The position numbers were made by a program, and so were the translations under genes. The notes under the pieces are model-generated. The model saw only the letters and a list, made by a program, of their open reading frames with translations, did no database searches and was not told where the DNA came from. Shown here in pieces: positions 23,193-31,000 of a stretch of 59,314 bases of DNA. The DNA is taken from assembly GCA_913063265.1 (NCBI GenBank), contig CAJXZG010000022.1:1-59314 (forward strand), read 5' to 3'. How positions within the stretch are numbered: position 1 is the stretch's first letter; the number at the start of each line of letters is the position of its first letter. Source of the DNA: an uncultured Prolixibacteraceae bacterium. Lineage in GTDB: Bacteria; Bacteroidota; Bacteroidia; Bacteroidales; Prolixibacteraceae.

Positions 23193-24143
23193 CTACGCAT
23201 GCATAAAAATGGGTTTTGTTGAGTTCGCCAGGGTCAATAATTTATTGGTTTCTATTTCGCTTATGGGCTGGTAATCATTCATAAACTCCAAAGCTTTTAA
23301 AAACAAAGTATTTTTACCCGGAGGCACAGCAGCAGTAATGTTTTTCGACAAGGTATATTTTAATGCCATTTTCATTATTTCTTCGTCCTGGATTGGTCTG
23401 TACCAAACATTTTTATAGAGCTTTTCTTCTCCCTTTTCAAGCCTGGTAAGTGCCATAGCTTTTAAGGCAAGAATTCCCATTCCACGTTTTTTAGCTTCTT
23501 CAAAAACCTGTGGGCCAAAATTTCCGGAGTTCCAACAGACGAAATTTATTGGAAACAGAATCGAATCAAAATCATAATTTTTCATGGCCAAAATTGCCGC
23601 ATCAACAGAATGTGCTGAAAAGCCAACATGTTTTATTTTGCCCTCTTTTTTAGCTTTAACCACAGTTTCCATTGCTCCTCCCGGGCCAAATGCTTTTTCA
23701 ACCTGTTCAACCGAACTTAAAGCATGCAATTGGTATAAATCGAAATAGTCGGTTTTTAATAATTCAAAGGATTCTTCAAGATTTTTTTGTGCACCTAAAG
23801 CATCCCGCTCGTGAGTTTTACATGCCAGGAAGCAATTTTTTCTATAAGGTTTTAATGCCGGTCCGAGTTTCTCCTGAGCATTGCCGTAGTTGGGAGCTAC
23901 ATCGTAATAATTCACGCCTAAATCAAATGCCTTGGCAACCAGTTCGTTGGCAAAATCCTGTGGATTATCATTCAGCATAATTCCACCAAAACCAATAACT
24001 GAAAGTTTTTCGCCTGTTTTTCCCAATACCCTTTTGGGAATATGGTAATTTGCAGAAAAATTATTTCCAAAACTACGGATGGCCGGAATGGATAATGCCA
24101 TGGCTCCAAGGGCACTGTTTCTGATGAAAATTCGTCGCTTCAT
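23193..24143 (-). CDS. Aldo/keto reductase with twin-arginine-like signal
   Basis: 316 residues. Begins KRRIFIRNSALGAMALSIP, a Tat-like signal, then an aldo/keto reductase barrel. The catalytic tetrad is intact: Asp81 and Tyr86 in VNYYDVAPNYG, Lys109 in LACKTHERD and His140 in YQLHAL. The family uses NAD(P)H to reduce aldehydes and ketones, including sugar ketones. Export through Tat implies folding with its nicotinamide cofactor before transport. It is divergent from another exported sugar isomerase-like gene 133 bases away, so both may answer to the same regulator (inference). Confidence 0.9.
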   Translation of the reverse strand: MKRRIFIRNSALGAMALSIPAIRSFGNNFSANYHIPKRVLGKTGEKLSVIGFGGIMLNDNPQDFANELVAKAFDLGVNYYDVAPNYGNAQEKLGPALKPYRKNCFLACKTHERDALGAQKNLEESFELLKTDYFDLYQLHALSSVEQVEKAFGPGGAMETVVKAKKEGKIKHVGFSAHSVDAAILAMKNYDFDSILFPINFVCWNSGNFGPQVFEEAKKRGMGILALKAMALTRLEKGEEKLYKNVWYRPIQDEEIMKMALKYTLSKNITAAVPPGKNTLFLKALEFMNDYQPISEIETNKLLTLANSTKPIFMHA

Positions 24144-24276
24144 TTTATTTTCTTGTTTGATTAGATTTCTAATTTACGAAATTGATTTAAATAACTGGTT
24201 TTTAATAGCCAACAGTTTATGAATTGTGTTAATTTTAAATCTTTCAAAAAACGAAGAATAAACCAATAACTTATTT

Positions 24277-25191
24277 ATGAAAACATCAAGAAGAACATTT
24301 ATTAAAACCAGTGCAATTGCCACAGCAGGATTATCAGTAATGGGGCAAGCAGCCTGCACGGCAAATGCAGCAGAAGTAAATCATACTGTTGCGGTACAAC
24401 TGTATTGTGTTCGCGTCGACATGAAAGCCGATCCGTTGGGGTCGCTTACCAAACTGGCAAAAATGGGATATACCCATGTTGAACATGCCAATTACGTAGA
24501 TCATAAATTTTATGGTTGGACTCCGGCAGAATTCAAAAAAGTACTGGATGACCTTGGACTTAAAATGCCTGCCGGGCATACCGTTTTGGGGAAAAATCAC
24601 TGGAATGAGACAGCCAGCGATTTTACCGATGCCTGGAAGAAAACAGTGGAGGATGCAGCCTATATGGGACAACAGTTTGTGGTTAGTCCGTGGCTCGATG
24701 AAAATCTCAGGAAGACTTACGACGATTTGATGCGTTTTCTGGAAGTGTTTAATAAATGTGGTGAATTGTGCCGGAAATCGGGGATGCAATTTGGTTATCA
24801 CAACCACGACTTTGAATTTAGCGCTACTTTAAATGATGAAAAAGTATTCGACCTGATGATGAAAAATACGGATCCGGATAAAGTGGTTATGCAGCTCGAC
24901 ATGGGAAATATGTACATTGCAGGCGCGTTGGCCAAAGAAGTTATTGGGCAATATCCAGGGCGGTATGGAACAATCCATGTAAAAGATATGATTAAAACAG
25001 ACGGAGAAGGACATGGAGGTTTTGAAAGTACAATTTTAGGTCAGGGATTGGTTGGCTCAAAAGAGGTGACTGATTTGGCAAAATCTTCCGGTACCACTCT
25101 TTTTGTTATTGAACAGGAATCGTACCAGGGAAAAACACCAATGGAGTGCATGGAAGAAAACCTAAGGGTGATGAAATCATGGGGATATTAA
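24277..25191 (+). CDS. Tat-exported TIM-barrel sugar isomerase/epimerase-like protein
   Basis: 304 residues. The signal contains a textbook twin-arginine motif, SRRTFIK, with a hydrophobic core and possibly a Cys anchor (AACTAN). The barrel has FGYHNHDFEF, VMQLDMGNMYIAG, GTIHVKDM and FVIEQES, which place His, Asp, His and Glu as metal ligands, as in the xylose-isomerase-like family. Homologues in Bacteroidota occur beside Gfo/Idh/MocA dehydrogenases and have been linked to 3-keto sugar chemistry. Here it is divergent from the Tat-type aldo/keto reductase, a possible redox partner. Confidence 0.88.
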   Translation: MKTSRRTFIKTSAIATAGLSVMGQAACTANAAEVNHTVAVQLYCVRVDMKADPLGSLTKLAKMGYTHVEHANYVDHKFYGWTPAEFKKVLDDLGLKMPAGHTVLGKNHWNETASDFTDAWKKTVEDAAYMGQQFVVSPWLDENLRKTYDDLMRFLEVFNKCGELCRKSGMQFGYHNHDFEFSATLNDEKVFDLMMKNTDPDKVVMQLDMGNMYIAGALAKEVIGQYPGRYGTIHVKDMIKTDGEGHGGFESTILGQGLVGSKEVTDLAKSSGTTLFVIEQESYQGKTPMECMEENLRVMKSWGY

Positions 25192-25211
25192 TCTAATTTT
25201 GAATTTAAAAA

Positions 25212-25397
25212 AGGTCGTCTCAAAAGGGCAAAAGAGAAAAATTTAAGTTTCAATTTGAAAATAAATGACCCCTCCTAACCTTCCGCCAGTTGGCGGAGAG
25301 GAACTGTCCCCCTTTGGGGGATTCAGGGGGTCAAAAAACATTTCAAGCTTTTCAATTTGAAAATAAATCATTTTTAAAAATTCTTTTGAGACATCCT
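25212..25397. mobile_element. MITE-like element with terminal inverted repeats
   Basis: Left end AGGTCGTCTCAAAAG (25212-25226) and the inverted right end (25383-25397, read back as AGGATGTCTCAAAAG) agree at 13 of 15 positions. The 186-bp interior has no open frame of note but holds a near-identical 21-base direct repeat (25248-25268 and 25350-25370) and a GC-rich core with stems CCGCCagttGGCGG and CCCCCtttGGGGG. This architecture fits a non-autonomous miniature transposable element, perhaps with a second palindromic repeat nested inside. No target duplication is obvious. Confidence 0.55.
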
Positions 25398-25415
25398 CTT
25401 TTTTTTGCTCAATTT

Positions 25416-25625
25416 TTATCCTTCGTATTTAAAGGATACTTTAATTTTAGTCCGGTAACATTCAATTTTGCCATCTTTCAGGTGCATGTCCATCTGGACT
25501 ACCTCGGCGATTCTTAAATCGCGCAGGGATTCTGATGCACGGGTTATGGCACTCTGGGCAGCATCTTCCCACGACTTGGTGCTGCTGCCTACGAGTTCGA
25601 TTACTTTGTAAACACTATCAGGCAT
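25416..25625 (-). CDS. Dodecin
   Basis: 69 residues, the standard dodecin length. The opening YKVIELVGSSTKSWEDAAQSAI and the closing strand GKIECYRTKIKVSFKYEG match the family. Dodecins assemble into hollow dodecamers that bind and store flavins, shielding them from light and side reactions. The protein is cytoplasmic. Its neighbour, a nitroreductase, is a flavoenzyme but on the opposite strand and 336 bases away, so a link is only suggestive. The 3' end abuts the MITE-like element. Confidence 0.92.
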   Translation of the reverse strand: MPDSVYKVIELVGSSTKSWEDAAQSAITRASESLRDLRIAEVVQMDMHLKDGKIECYRTKIKVSFKYEG

Positions 25626-25961
25626 GATTTTAAAATTTAAGTGAAAAGAATTTATCAGTTTAAATTCCTTATTGATTTTTGACTGTAGGATTTTACGGTA
25701 ATTTTACAGAATAGTTTTGGCTGATTCATTAATTAAATAATGCTGTTGAAAGTCAAATACAAATAATTTAATTGATAGATTGTTGGTACGAATTGTAAAA
25801 CAGGAGTATAGTTTAATTATTATTACTCACCCTGATTGCAACTTCGTTACAATCGTCCCTCACTGCGCGCAGAGAGGGAGAAGAGGGAAAGTTAAAGAGT
25901 TTAATAAGAAAATCATGATTATGAGTTTCAACTTTTGACAATTAAATTGAATAGAAATAAA
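25626..25961. repeat. Intergenic region with palindromic repeat remnants
   Basis: 336 bases between divergent dodecin and nitroreductase genes. The part from 25827 to 25891 contains GATTGcaacttcgttaCAATC and CCCTCactgcgcgcagaGAGGG hairpins, resembling the C/G-run intergenic repeats at 2.8 kb and 25.3 kb. The remainder is AT-rich with no recognisable promoter box or gene. Confidence 0.45.
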
Positions 25962-26507
25962 ATGACATTTGCGGAACTAATAAATAAAAGACAAAGTGTT
26001 AGGAAATACCAAAATAAACCGGTAGAAAAGGAAAAGCTGCAACAAATCATTGAGGCGGTTCACGTATCTCCATCAGCTTGTAATTCTCAACCCTGGAAAT
26101 TGATAATAGTAGATGAACCTGAATTAAAGACAAAGGTTGCCAAAGCCACTTTTAGCAAAACCGTTTCATTTAATCGTTTTAGCCTGGATGCACCGGTAAT
26201 TGCAGTTTTGGTAATTGAAAAAGCCAAATTGATTGCTCAAATCGGAGGCAGCATTAAAAACCAGGAATATCCGCAATATGATATTGGCATTGCAGCCGAA
26301 CATTTTTGCTTGCAAGCTATGGAACTTGGACTTGGAACTTGTATAATCGGCTGGTTTACTGAAAAGAAAATCCAGAAACTTTTAAATATCCCAAAAAAAA
26401 GAAAAATAGGTTTGGTGATTACTTTGGGCTATCCTCCGGAGGATTACAAGCTTCGAAAGAAAATCAGAAAACCAATAAATGAAATTGTAGGATTTAATTC
26501 CTATTGA
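25962..26507 (+). CDS. Nitroreductase family protein
   Basis: 181 residues from the ATG at 25962; an in-frame TTG at 25935 would add nine residues outside the family and is rejected. RQSVRKYQ and SPSACNSQPWKLI are the FMN-binding elements, with LGTCIIGWF and the LVITLGYP strand completing the fold. Members are homodimeric FMN enzymes that reduce nitro compounds, quinones or flavins with NAD(P)H. The physiological substrate is unknown. The gene converges on the glycoside hydrolase operon, with 24 bases between the stop codons. Confidence 0.9.
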   Translation: MTFAELINKRQSVRKYQNKPVEKEKLQQIIEAVHVSPSACNSQPWKLIIVDEPELKTKVAKATFSKTVSFNRFSLDAPVIAVLVIEKAKLIAQIGGSIKNQEYPQYDIGIAAEHFCLQAMELGLGTCIIGWFTEKKIQKLLNIPKKRKIGLVITLGYPPEDYKLRKKIRKPINEIVGFNSY

Positions 26508-26531
26508 CAGGAATCAGAAACCTTATTCTTT

Positions 26532-27710
26532 TTAGATCCGGTATTTTCCATTTGAATCCCGTTCAATTTCATCCAAAGTCAAAACTTTTTCTGAGAGCAT
26601 TATTTCTTTTACTATTTCAGGTTCATCAAAAACAAACAAAATCCAGCCCCATGGCATAAACCAGGTCCAGCCGGGTTGTTGTTCTAAAATCTCAAGAGTT
26701 GGAACATTCCCCACTTCGCCCAGCGCAATGGGTTTTCCTCCTCCAAGCACAATCAAATCATCGTGATGAGATTGTTTATAATCGTTACGGTAAACATCGG
26801 CAGCAAGGATATCCACATATTCACTTCCAGGATAAAACAATTCATAATCCCAGGCTTCATCTCCCGGAATATCGCGGGGAGCGTTGGTATTCCAAACCCA
26901 GATGAGGTTGTTTAGTTTATGCACATCAGTAAAATACTTGTACATCATAATCCACAGTCGTTTAAAACCCTGCTCGCCCTTATGGTTACACCACCAAAAC
27001 CATACACCATTCATTTCGTGGTAGGGCCTCCAGAGTACAGGGATTCCTTCATTCTGAAGTTGTTTAAGATATGCAGCTATTTTATCAGCACCTTCTTTCC
27101 ACGCATCGTTTAATTCTGTTCCTTCTGTTACCAGTTCATCCCACTGTTCGGGTGTTGGCCTGTTTTCCATTGCCCAGATTGAAGAGCCATTGCAACAATC
27201 TCCTTCTGTAGGGAAACAACCATGCCACATCAAAGTAATAATGTGCCCCTCAGAATACTTTTTTATTGCTTCCTGAATCGACTTATCCCGGGCTTCCTGA
27301 AGTGTAATGTCCAGAAATTCCAACTCTGGTAATTCTCTCGGTCGGGTAGTATCCCTTGGTTGTTTAAATCGTTCCTGAGAAATGGCAGGTAAATTTGCCG
27401 GGCCACAATGCTGAAAGCGCATGGCATTATCCCCTTCAACACAAAAACTAAAATCGGTACCCCATACAATTCCTTCCTTGCCGGTTAATTGTTCCAATTG
27501 GTCGCTGTAATCAGAGCCCTTACCCAAAAAATTATGCATTCCTGAAAGCGTATAGTTTCCGTTGATATCCTGAATAAAATTGTAAAGTTCCTGCGTTTTT
27601 TCAGTGGCATTTGGATTCACCAATTGGATATATTGTTTTTGATTATTTTGCTCGCAAGAGCTTATTATCAGACCAGTTACAAGAATGATTAAAAATCTTA
27701 GGTTTTTCAT
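26532..27710 (-). CDS. GH26 endo-beta-mannanase-type lipoprotein (operon gene 5)
   Basis: 392 residues. Lipoprotein signal ending at Cys19 (ISSCEQ). The glycoside hydrolase family 26 barrel is clear: WRPYHEMNG places the acid/base at Glu232 next to His231, and LGEVGN the nucleophile at Glu332. WVWNTNAPRD and YPGSEYVDILAAD are also family blocks. GH26 enzymes mostly hydrolyse beta-1,4-mannan, sometimes beta-1,3-xylan or mixed-linkage glucan. A Cys-rich insertion (FPTEGDCCNGSS) lies before the acid/base strand and is missing in the second GH26 of the operon. Last gene of the five-gene operon; probably on the cell surface. Confidence 0.92.
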   Translation of the reverse strand: MKNLRFLIILVTGLIISSCEQNNQKQYIQLVNPNATEKTQELYNFIQDINGNYTLSGMHNFLGKGSDYSDQLEQLTGKEGIVWGTDFSFCVEGDNAMRFQHCGPANLPAISQERFKQPRDTTRPRELPELEFLDITLQEARDKSIQEAIKKYSEGHIITLMWHGCFPTEGDCCNGSSIWAMENRPTPEQWDELVTEGTELNDAWKEGADKIAAYLKQLQNEGIPVLWRPYHEMNGVWFWWCNHKGEQGFKRLWIMMYKYFTDVHKLNNLIWVWNTNAPRDIPGDEAWDYELFYPGSEYVDILAADVYRNDYKQSHHDDLIVLGGGKPIALGEVGNVPTLEILEQQPGWTWFMPWGWILFVFDEPEIVKEIMLSEKVLTLDEIERDSNGKYRI

Positions 27711-27732
27711 TTTATTCTGATTTAAGTTCCTG

Positions 27733-29046
27733 TTATTTCAAAAAGCGGAATGAGTCAAGTTCAAGGATTTCATTTCCTCCATGAAATTTCAACCATACTG
27801 CATGCACTCCTTTGGTCTCTTTTATTTCCGATTTAATGGTTTGCCATTCACCTAAATTAATCTCCGGAATATTTACCCATGCGATTTGTTTTCCCCAGGG
27901 TTGATCGATATGAACTGAAACTGCACTGCCGGTTTTAAGTTGTTTTAATTTGAATTCTATTTCCGATGCCCCATCTTTAAAATCGATGTATTTATACGCC
28001 GCATTATCGCCATCTTGTATTTCGGCAAGTTCTTCCTCACCTTTTGCAAATTCTTCGATTCTTGTATTTCCAAAAAGCAAACAGGCGCGTTCAGCTTCAA
28101 TGGTACTAAAAGCATCGAGTGCCGGCCCGGCTCCTTGTGAGGTCATTTCAACTTCATTAATACTTCCGTCTTCATTAAAAGTAATTGGTTCAACACAAGC
28201 TTTGCGCATCATAAAACTGTTATGTGTGGAGCGATGATAAAACACATACCACTGACCGTTAAACTCAGCAATAGAACCATGGTTATTCCACGATGAAGGA
28301 TCGCAATAAGTATTGTCGACAATTACCCCACCATATTTAAACGGCCCCATGGGAGATTTGCTGGTTGCATATCCGATTGCGGTGGGGCGGTTTCCGCGGC
28401 TCATATCGGCATAAATAAAATAGTAAATGCCATTTCGTTTGGTCATATATCCACCTTCATGAAAAAAATGTTCGTCTTCAGTTACCAGGTTGGTAATAAT
28501 GGTCGAGGTATCAATTTCTGTCATATTGGGTTTAAGTTTGGCAATTTTTGCGGTAAATTGTCCCCACATATAATATGCCTGTCCATCGTCATCAATAAAA
28601 ACCGAAGGGTCGATTTCTTCAATTCCGTTCAACTCCATTTTTTTCCCCTTCACAAAAGGACCATTTGGCGAATCGCTTGTGGCAACTCCTTCTGCTCCGG
28701 TATGGTCAGGTTGACAATAATACATGTAATAAATGCCTTCTTTATAAGCACAGTCGGGGGCAAAAAGTAATTTATCTGAATAAGAAATTTCATCTTTTTC
28801 TCCGCGGGAAGCAAAAACATCTTTTTCAATTTCCCAGTTAATCATGTCGGAAGTTGAAATAACATGATGTTTGAACGAACAGTAATATTCCGTGCTTTCA
28901 TCGACAGAAACATAAAGATAAAGTTTCCCGTCTTTCCAGACATGTGCCGAAGGGTCGGCCATATACATTCCAGCCGGGATAATTGGATTTTGTGAGTATG
29001 AGACAGCACTCCAAAGCAAAAAAAATATTATATAAGTTGTTTTCAT
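27733..29046 (-). CDS. GH43 glycoside hydrolase with C-terminal CBM6-like domain (operon gene 4)
   Basis: 437 residues with a cleavable signal peptide (1-19). The five-bladed propeller of family GH43 is recognised from MADPSAHVW (base Asp31), EEIDPSVFIDDDG (Asp146) and HEGGYM (acid Glu197), with SWNNHGSI and WYVFYHRS further on. Residues about 315-437 form a CBM6-like beta-sandwich (STIEAERAC, VHIDQPWGKQ, HAVWLKFHGG). GH43 enzymes are mostly beta-xylosidases and alpha-arabinofuranosidases, so the target may be an arabinosyl- or xylosyl-decorated polymer. Sandwiched between two GH26 genes, 22 and 12 bases apart. Confidence 0.9.
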   Translation of the reverse strand: MKTTYIIFFLLWSAVSYSQNPIIPAGMYMADPSAHVWKDGKLYLYVSVDESTEYYCSFKHHVISTSDMINWEIEKDVFASRGEKDEISYSDKLLFAPDCAYKEGIYYMYYCQPDHTGAEGVATSDSPNGPFVKGKKMELNGIEEIDPSVFIDDDGQAYYMWGQFTAKIAKLKPNMTEIDTSTIITNLVTEDEHFFHEGGYMTKRNGIYYFIYADMSRGNRPTAIGYATSKSPMGPFKYGGVIVDNTYCDPSSWNNHGSIAEFNGQWYVFYHRSTHNSFMMRKACVEPITFNEDGSINEVEMTSQGAGPALDAFSTIEAERACLLFGNTRIEEFAKGEEELAEIQDGDNAAYKYIDFKDGASEIEFKLKQLKTGSAVSVHIDQPWGKQIAWVNIPEINLGEWQTIKSEIKETKGVHAVWLKFHGGNEILELDSFRFLK

Positions 29047-29058
29047 GAATAGAGAAGA

Positions 29059-30030
29059 TTATTGTGTTTTTACTTTTTCGAAATTGTATAATTCACGAAC
29101 TTTTTCAGGGTCATTGTGTCGCCAGATAAACCTTGCCCAATCCATAAACCAAACCCATTCGGTTTGTTGTTGTAAAAACTCGGGGGTTGGCAGGATTCCA
29201 CATTCACCAATGGCGATGGGTTTCCCTTGCCCCAATTCCACCAGCTGGTCATGGTGCGATTGTTTGTAGTCGTTTTTATAAATATCAGCCGCCAATACGT
29301 CTACATAATCATTGCCCGGATAAAATAGTTCATAAGGATAGGCTTCATCGTCCTTCCAATCGCGCGGTCCGTTAGCATTCCAAACCCAGATCAGGTTATT
29401 TAATTGATGATGATTTACATAACGGTCGTACATAATTTTCCAAAGTTTAACAAAACCTTCGGGACCGGGGCGGTTACCGTACCAAAACCACATGCCATTC
29501 ATCTCGTGATATGGCCGCCATAAAACCGGCACTTTTGCCTCCTGAAGTTGTTTTAAATATTCGGCAACGGCATCAATTTTTACAATCAGCATGTTATAAT
29601 AATCGGTGCCGGGAGTAACAATTTGTTCCCATTGTTCGTCGGTAACCATTCCTTTTACACTTCGCTGAAAGCCCAGACTGTCGTGATCAAATGGTTTTAC
29701 CTGGTGATACATTAAGGTAACTATACTTCCTTTTTTATATTGACGAATGGCTTCATCTACCACATCCTGGCGGGTACTGTTTCCTAAAAAATCGCTTCCC
29801 CAAACTACCGGGGTTTTTCCGGTAATGGCAATCACACTATCTGTAGAACGCAAAAGCTCGTTTGCATAGTTGTGTTGTCCGGAAAGAATTTCTTTGCCTT
29901 TAATCTGATACAAATAATTGAGCAATTTATGAACTTCTTTCGATGCGTTTGGATTTACAGGGGTTGGGGCTTTTGTGCACGAAAAAATAAAAACGGATAG
30001 AAATAGTAAAGTAAAAAGTAATTTGTTCAT
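29059..30030 (-). CDS. GH26 endo-beta-mannanase-type lipoprotein (operon gene 3)
   Basis: 323 residues from the ATG at 30030, which begins a good lipoprotein signal ending at Cys18 (FIFSCTK); an upstream ATG at 30069 would put 13 polar residues before it and is rejected. The GH26 signature WRPYHEMNG gives acid/base Glu176, and IGECGI the nucleophile Glu276, the same 100-residue spacing as the other GH26. It is about 70 residues shorter than gene 5 and lacks its Cys-rich insertion. Probably a second endo- or exo-mannanase acting on the same glycan. A 25-base hairpin lies before the gene. Confidence 0.92.
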   Translation of the reverse strand: MNKLLFTLLFLSVFIFSCTKAPTPVNPNASKEVHKLLNYLYQIKGKEILSGQHNYANELLRSTDSVIAITGKTPVVWGSDFLGNSTRQDVVDEAIRQYKKGSIVTLMYHQVKPFDHDSLGFQRSVKGMVTDEQWEQIVTPGTDYYNMLIVKIDAVAEYLKQLQEAKVPVLWRPYHEMNGMWFWYGNRPGPEGFVKLWKIMYDRYVNHHQLNNLIWVWNANGPRDWKDDEAYPYELFYPGNDYVDVLAADIYKNDYKQSHHDQLVELGQGKPIAIGECGILPTPEFLQQQTEWVWFMDWARFIWRHNDPEKVRELYNFEKVKTQ

Positions 30031-30066
30031 TTCTGATAAAGGTAATCTGTTTGATATTTTATATAA

Positions 30067-30091
30067 CAAAAGAGGGAATTTCCCTCTTTTG
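30067..30091. promoter_or_regulatory. Perfect inverted repeat between isomerase-like and GH26 genes
   Basis: CAAAAGAGGGAA, one base, then its exact complement TTCCCTCTTTTG: a 12-base stem inside the operon, nine bases after the stop of gene 2. In the minus direction it ends in TTTTGTTATAT, a weak T tract, so it may act as a partial terminator or a 3'-end stabiliser that sets relative expression of the two halves of the operon. Confidence 0.6.
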
Positions 30092-30100
30092 CTTTTTAAA

Positions 30101-30952
30101 TCAAAATCTGATGTTTCTTAAAAATTCACCACTCGATTTCAGGCATCCGATTCCATCAGGTTCATTATCGCGTTCAACGATATAATGTTCGATTCCCTGT
30201 TTCTTTGCTTCTTTAAAGATTGGTCCAAAATCAATAATTCCTGAACCCGGGCAAATAAAATCCTGTTCCGGTCCGGGAGCCATATCTTTTACATGAAGAA
30301 TTGGAATTCTGCCTTTATATTTCTTTAAAGTTTTAAGTGGATTACCGCCTCCTTTTTTTACCCAGTATATATCCATCTCGCAATTTACCAGTTCAGGATC
30401 TGTGTTTTCCATTAAATAATCAAAAGGTAATCCGTCTTCCATTTCGTGGAACTCTTTATCATGGTTGTGCCACAGGAATTTTAAACCGTTGGCTTTTGCT
30501 TTTGCTCCAAATTCATTCATCATTTCAGCTGATTTTTTACAATCATCCAGCATAAAAGGCCCGCCTCCTTCCCAGGGCCAATAGCAAATCACATATTCCA
30601 TTTGCAATTCGTTATGTTCATCGAAAAAACGTTGAGGTTCTTTCATCATAGAAACTAAATTCGAACCACTTCCTATTGGCGTTATTCCTAACTCTTTACA
30701 AACTCTCAAAAATTCCTGGGGTGTATCTGCTGAACCTGCTCCGCCTTCAATTTCGGTAAAGCCAAATTCGGCAGCCTTTTTTAAGGTTCCCTTCCAGTCG
30801 GCTTTCATTGCATCCCTTGCTATTCCTGAGATAAAACCAAATTTTTCCAATTTGTTTTTTCCCTCGGCAGCGATAGTTAAAAGGGGATTTGCAGCTAATA
30901 TTCCAGCAGTTGCAAAAACACTTGTTTTTATAAAATTTCTTCTTGAATTCAT
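30101..30952 (-). CDS. Tat-exported TIM-barrel sugar isomerase/epimerase-like protein (operon gene 2)
   Basis: 283 residues. Signal with twin-arginine motif SRRNFIK and a hydrophobic core. Barrel blocks FLWHNHDKEF, VNCEMDIYWVKKGGG, ILHVKDMAPG and YIVERDNEPDG supply the metal ligands of the xylose-isomerase-like family. It is 48 bases downstream of a Tat-type Gfo/Idh/MocA oxidoreductase in the same operon, the gene pairing found in Bacteroidota systems where a sugar is oxidised at C3 and then cleaved by elimination (recalled knowledge; function here inferred). The FxHNHxxEF block is close to that of the 24277 protein. Confidence 0.88.
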   Translation of the reverse strand: MNSRRNFIKTSVFATAGILAANPLLTIAAEGKNKLEKFGFISGIARDAMKADWKGTLKKAAEFGFTEIEGGAGSADTPQEFLRVCKELGITPIGSGSNLVSMMKEPQRFFDEHNELQMEYVICYWPWEGGGPFMLDDCKKSAEMMNEFGAKAKANGLKFLWHNHDKEFHEMEDGLPFDYLMENTDPELVNCEMDIYWVKKGGGNPLKTLKKYKGRIPILHVKDMAPGPEQDFICPGSGIIDFGPIFKEAKKQGIEHYIVERDNEPDGIGCLKSSGEFLRNIRF

Positions 30953-31000
30953 TCTGTTAAGTATTTGATTTAATTTGATTGATATTGACAGGAATATAAA

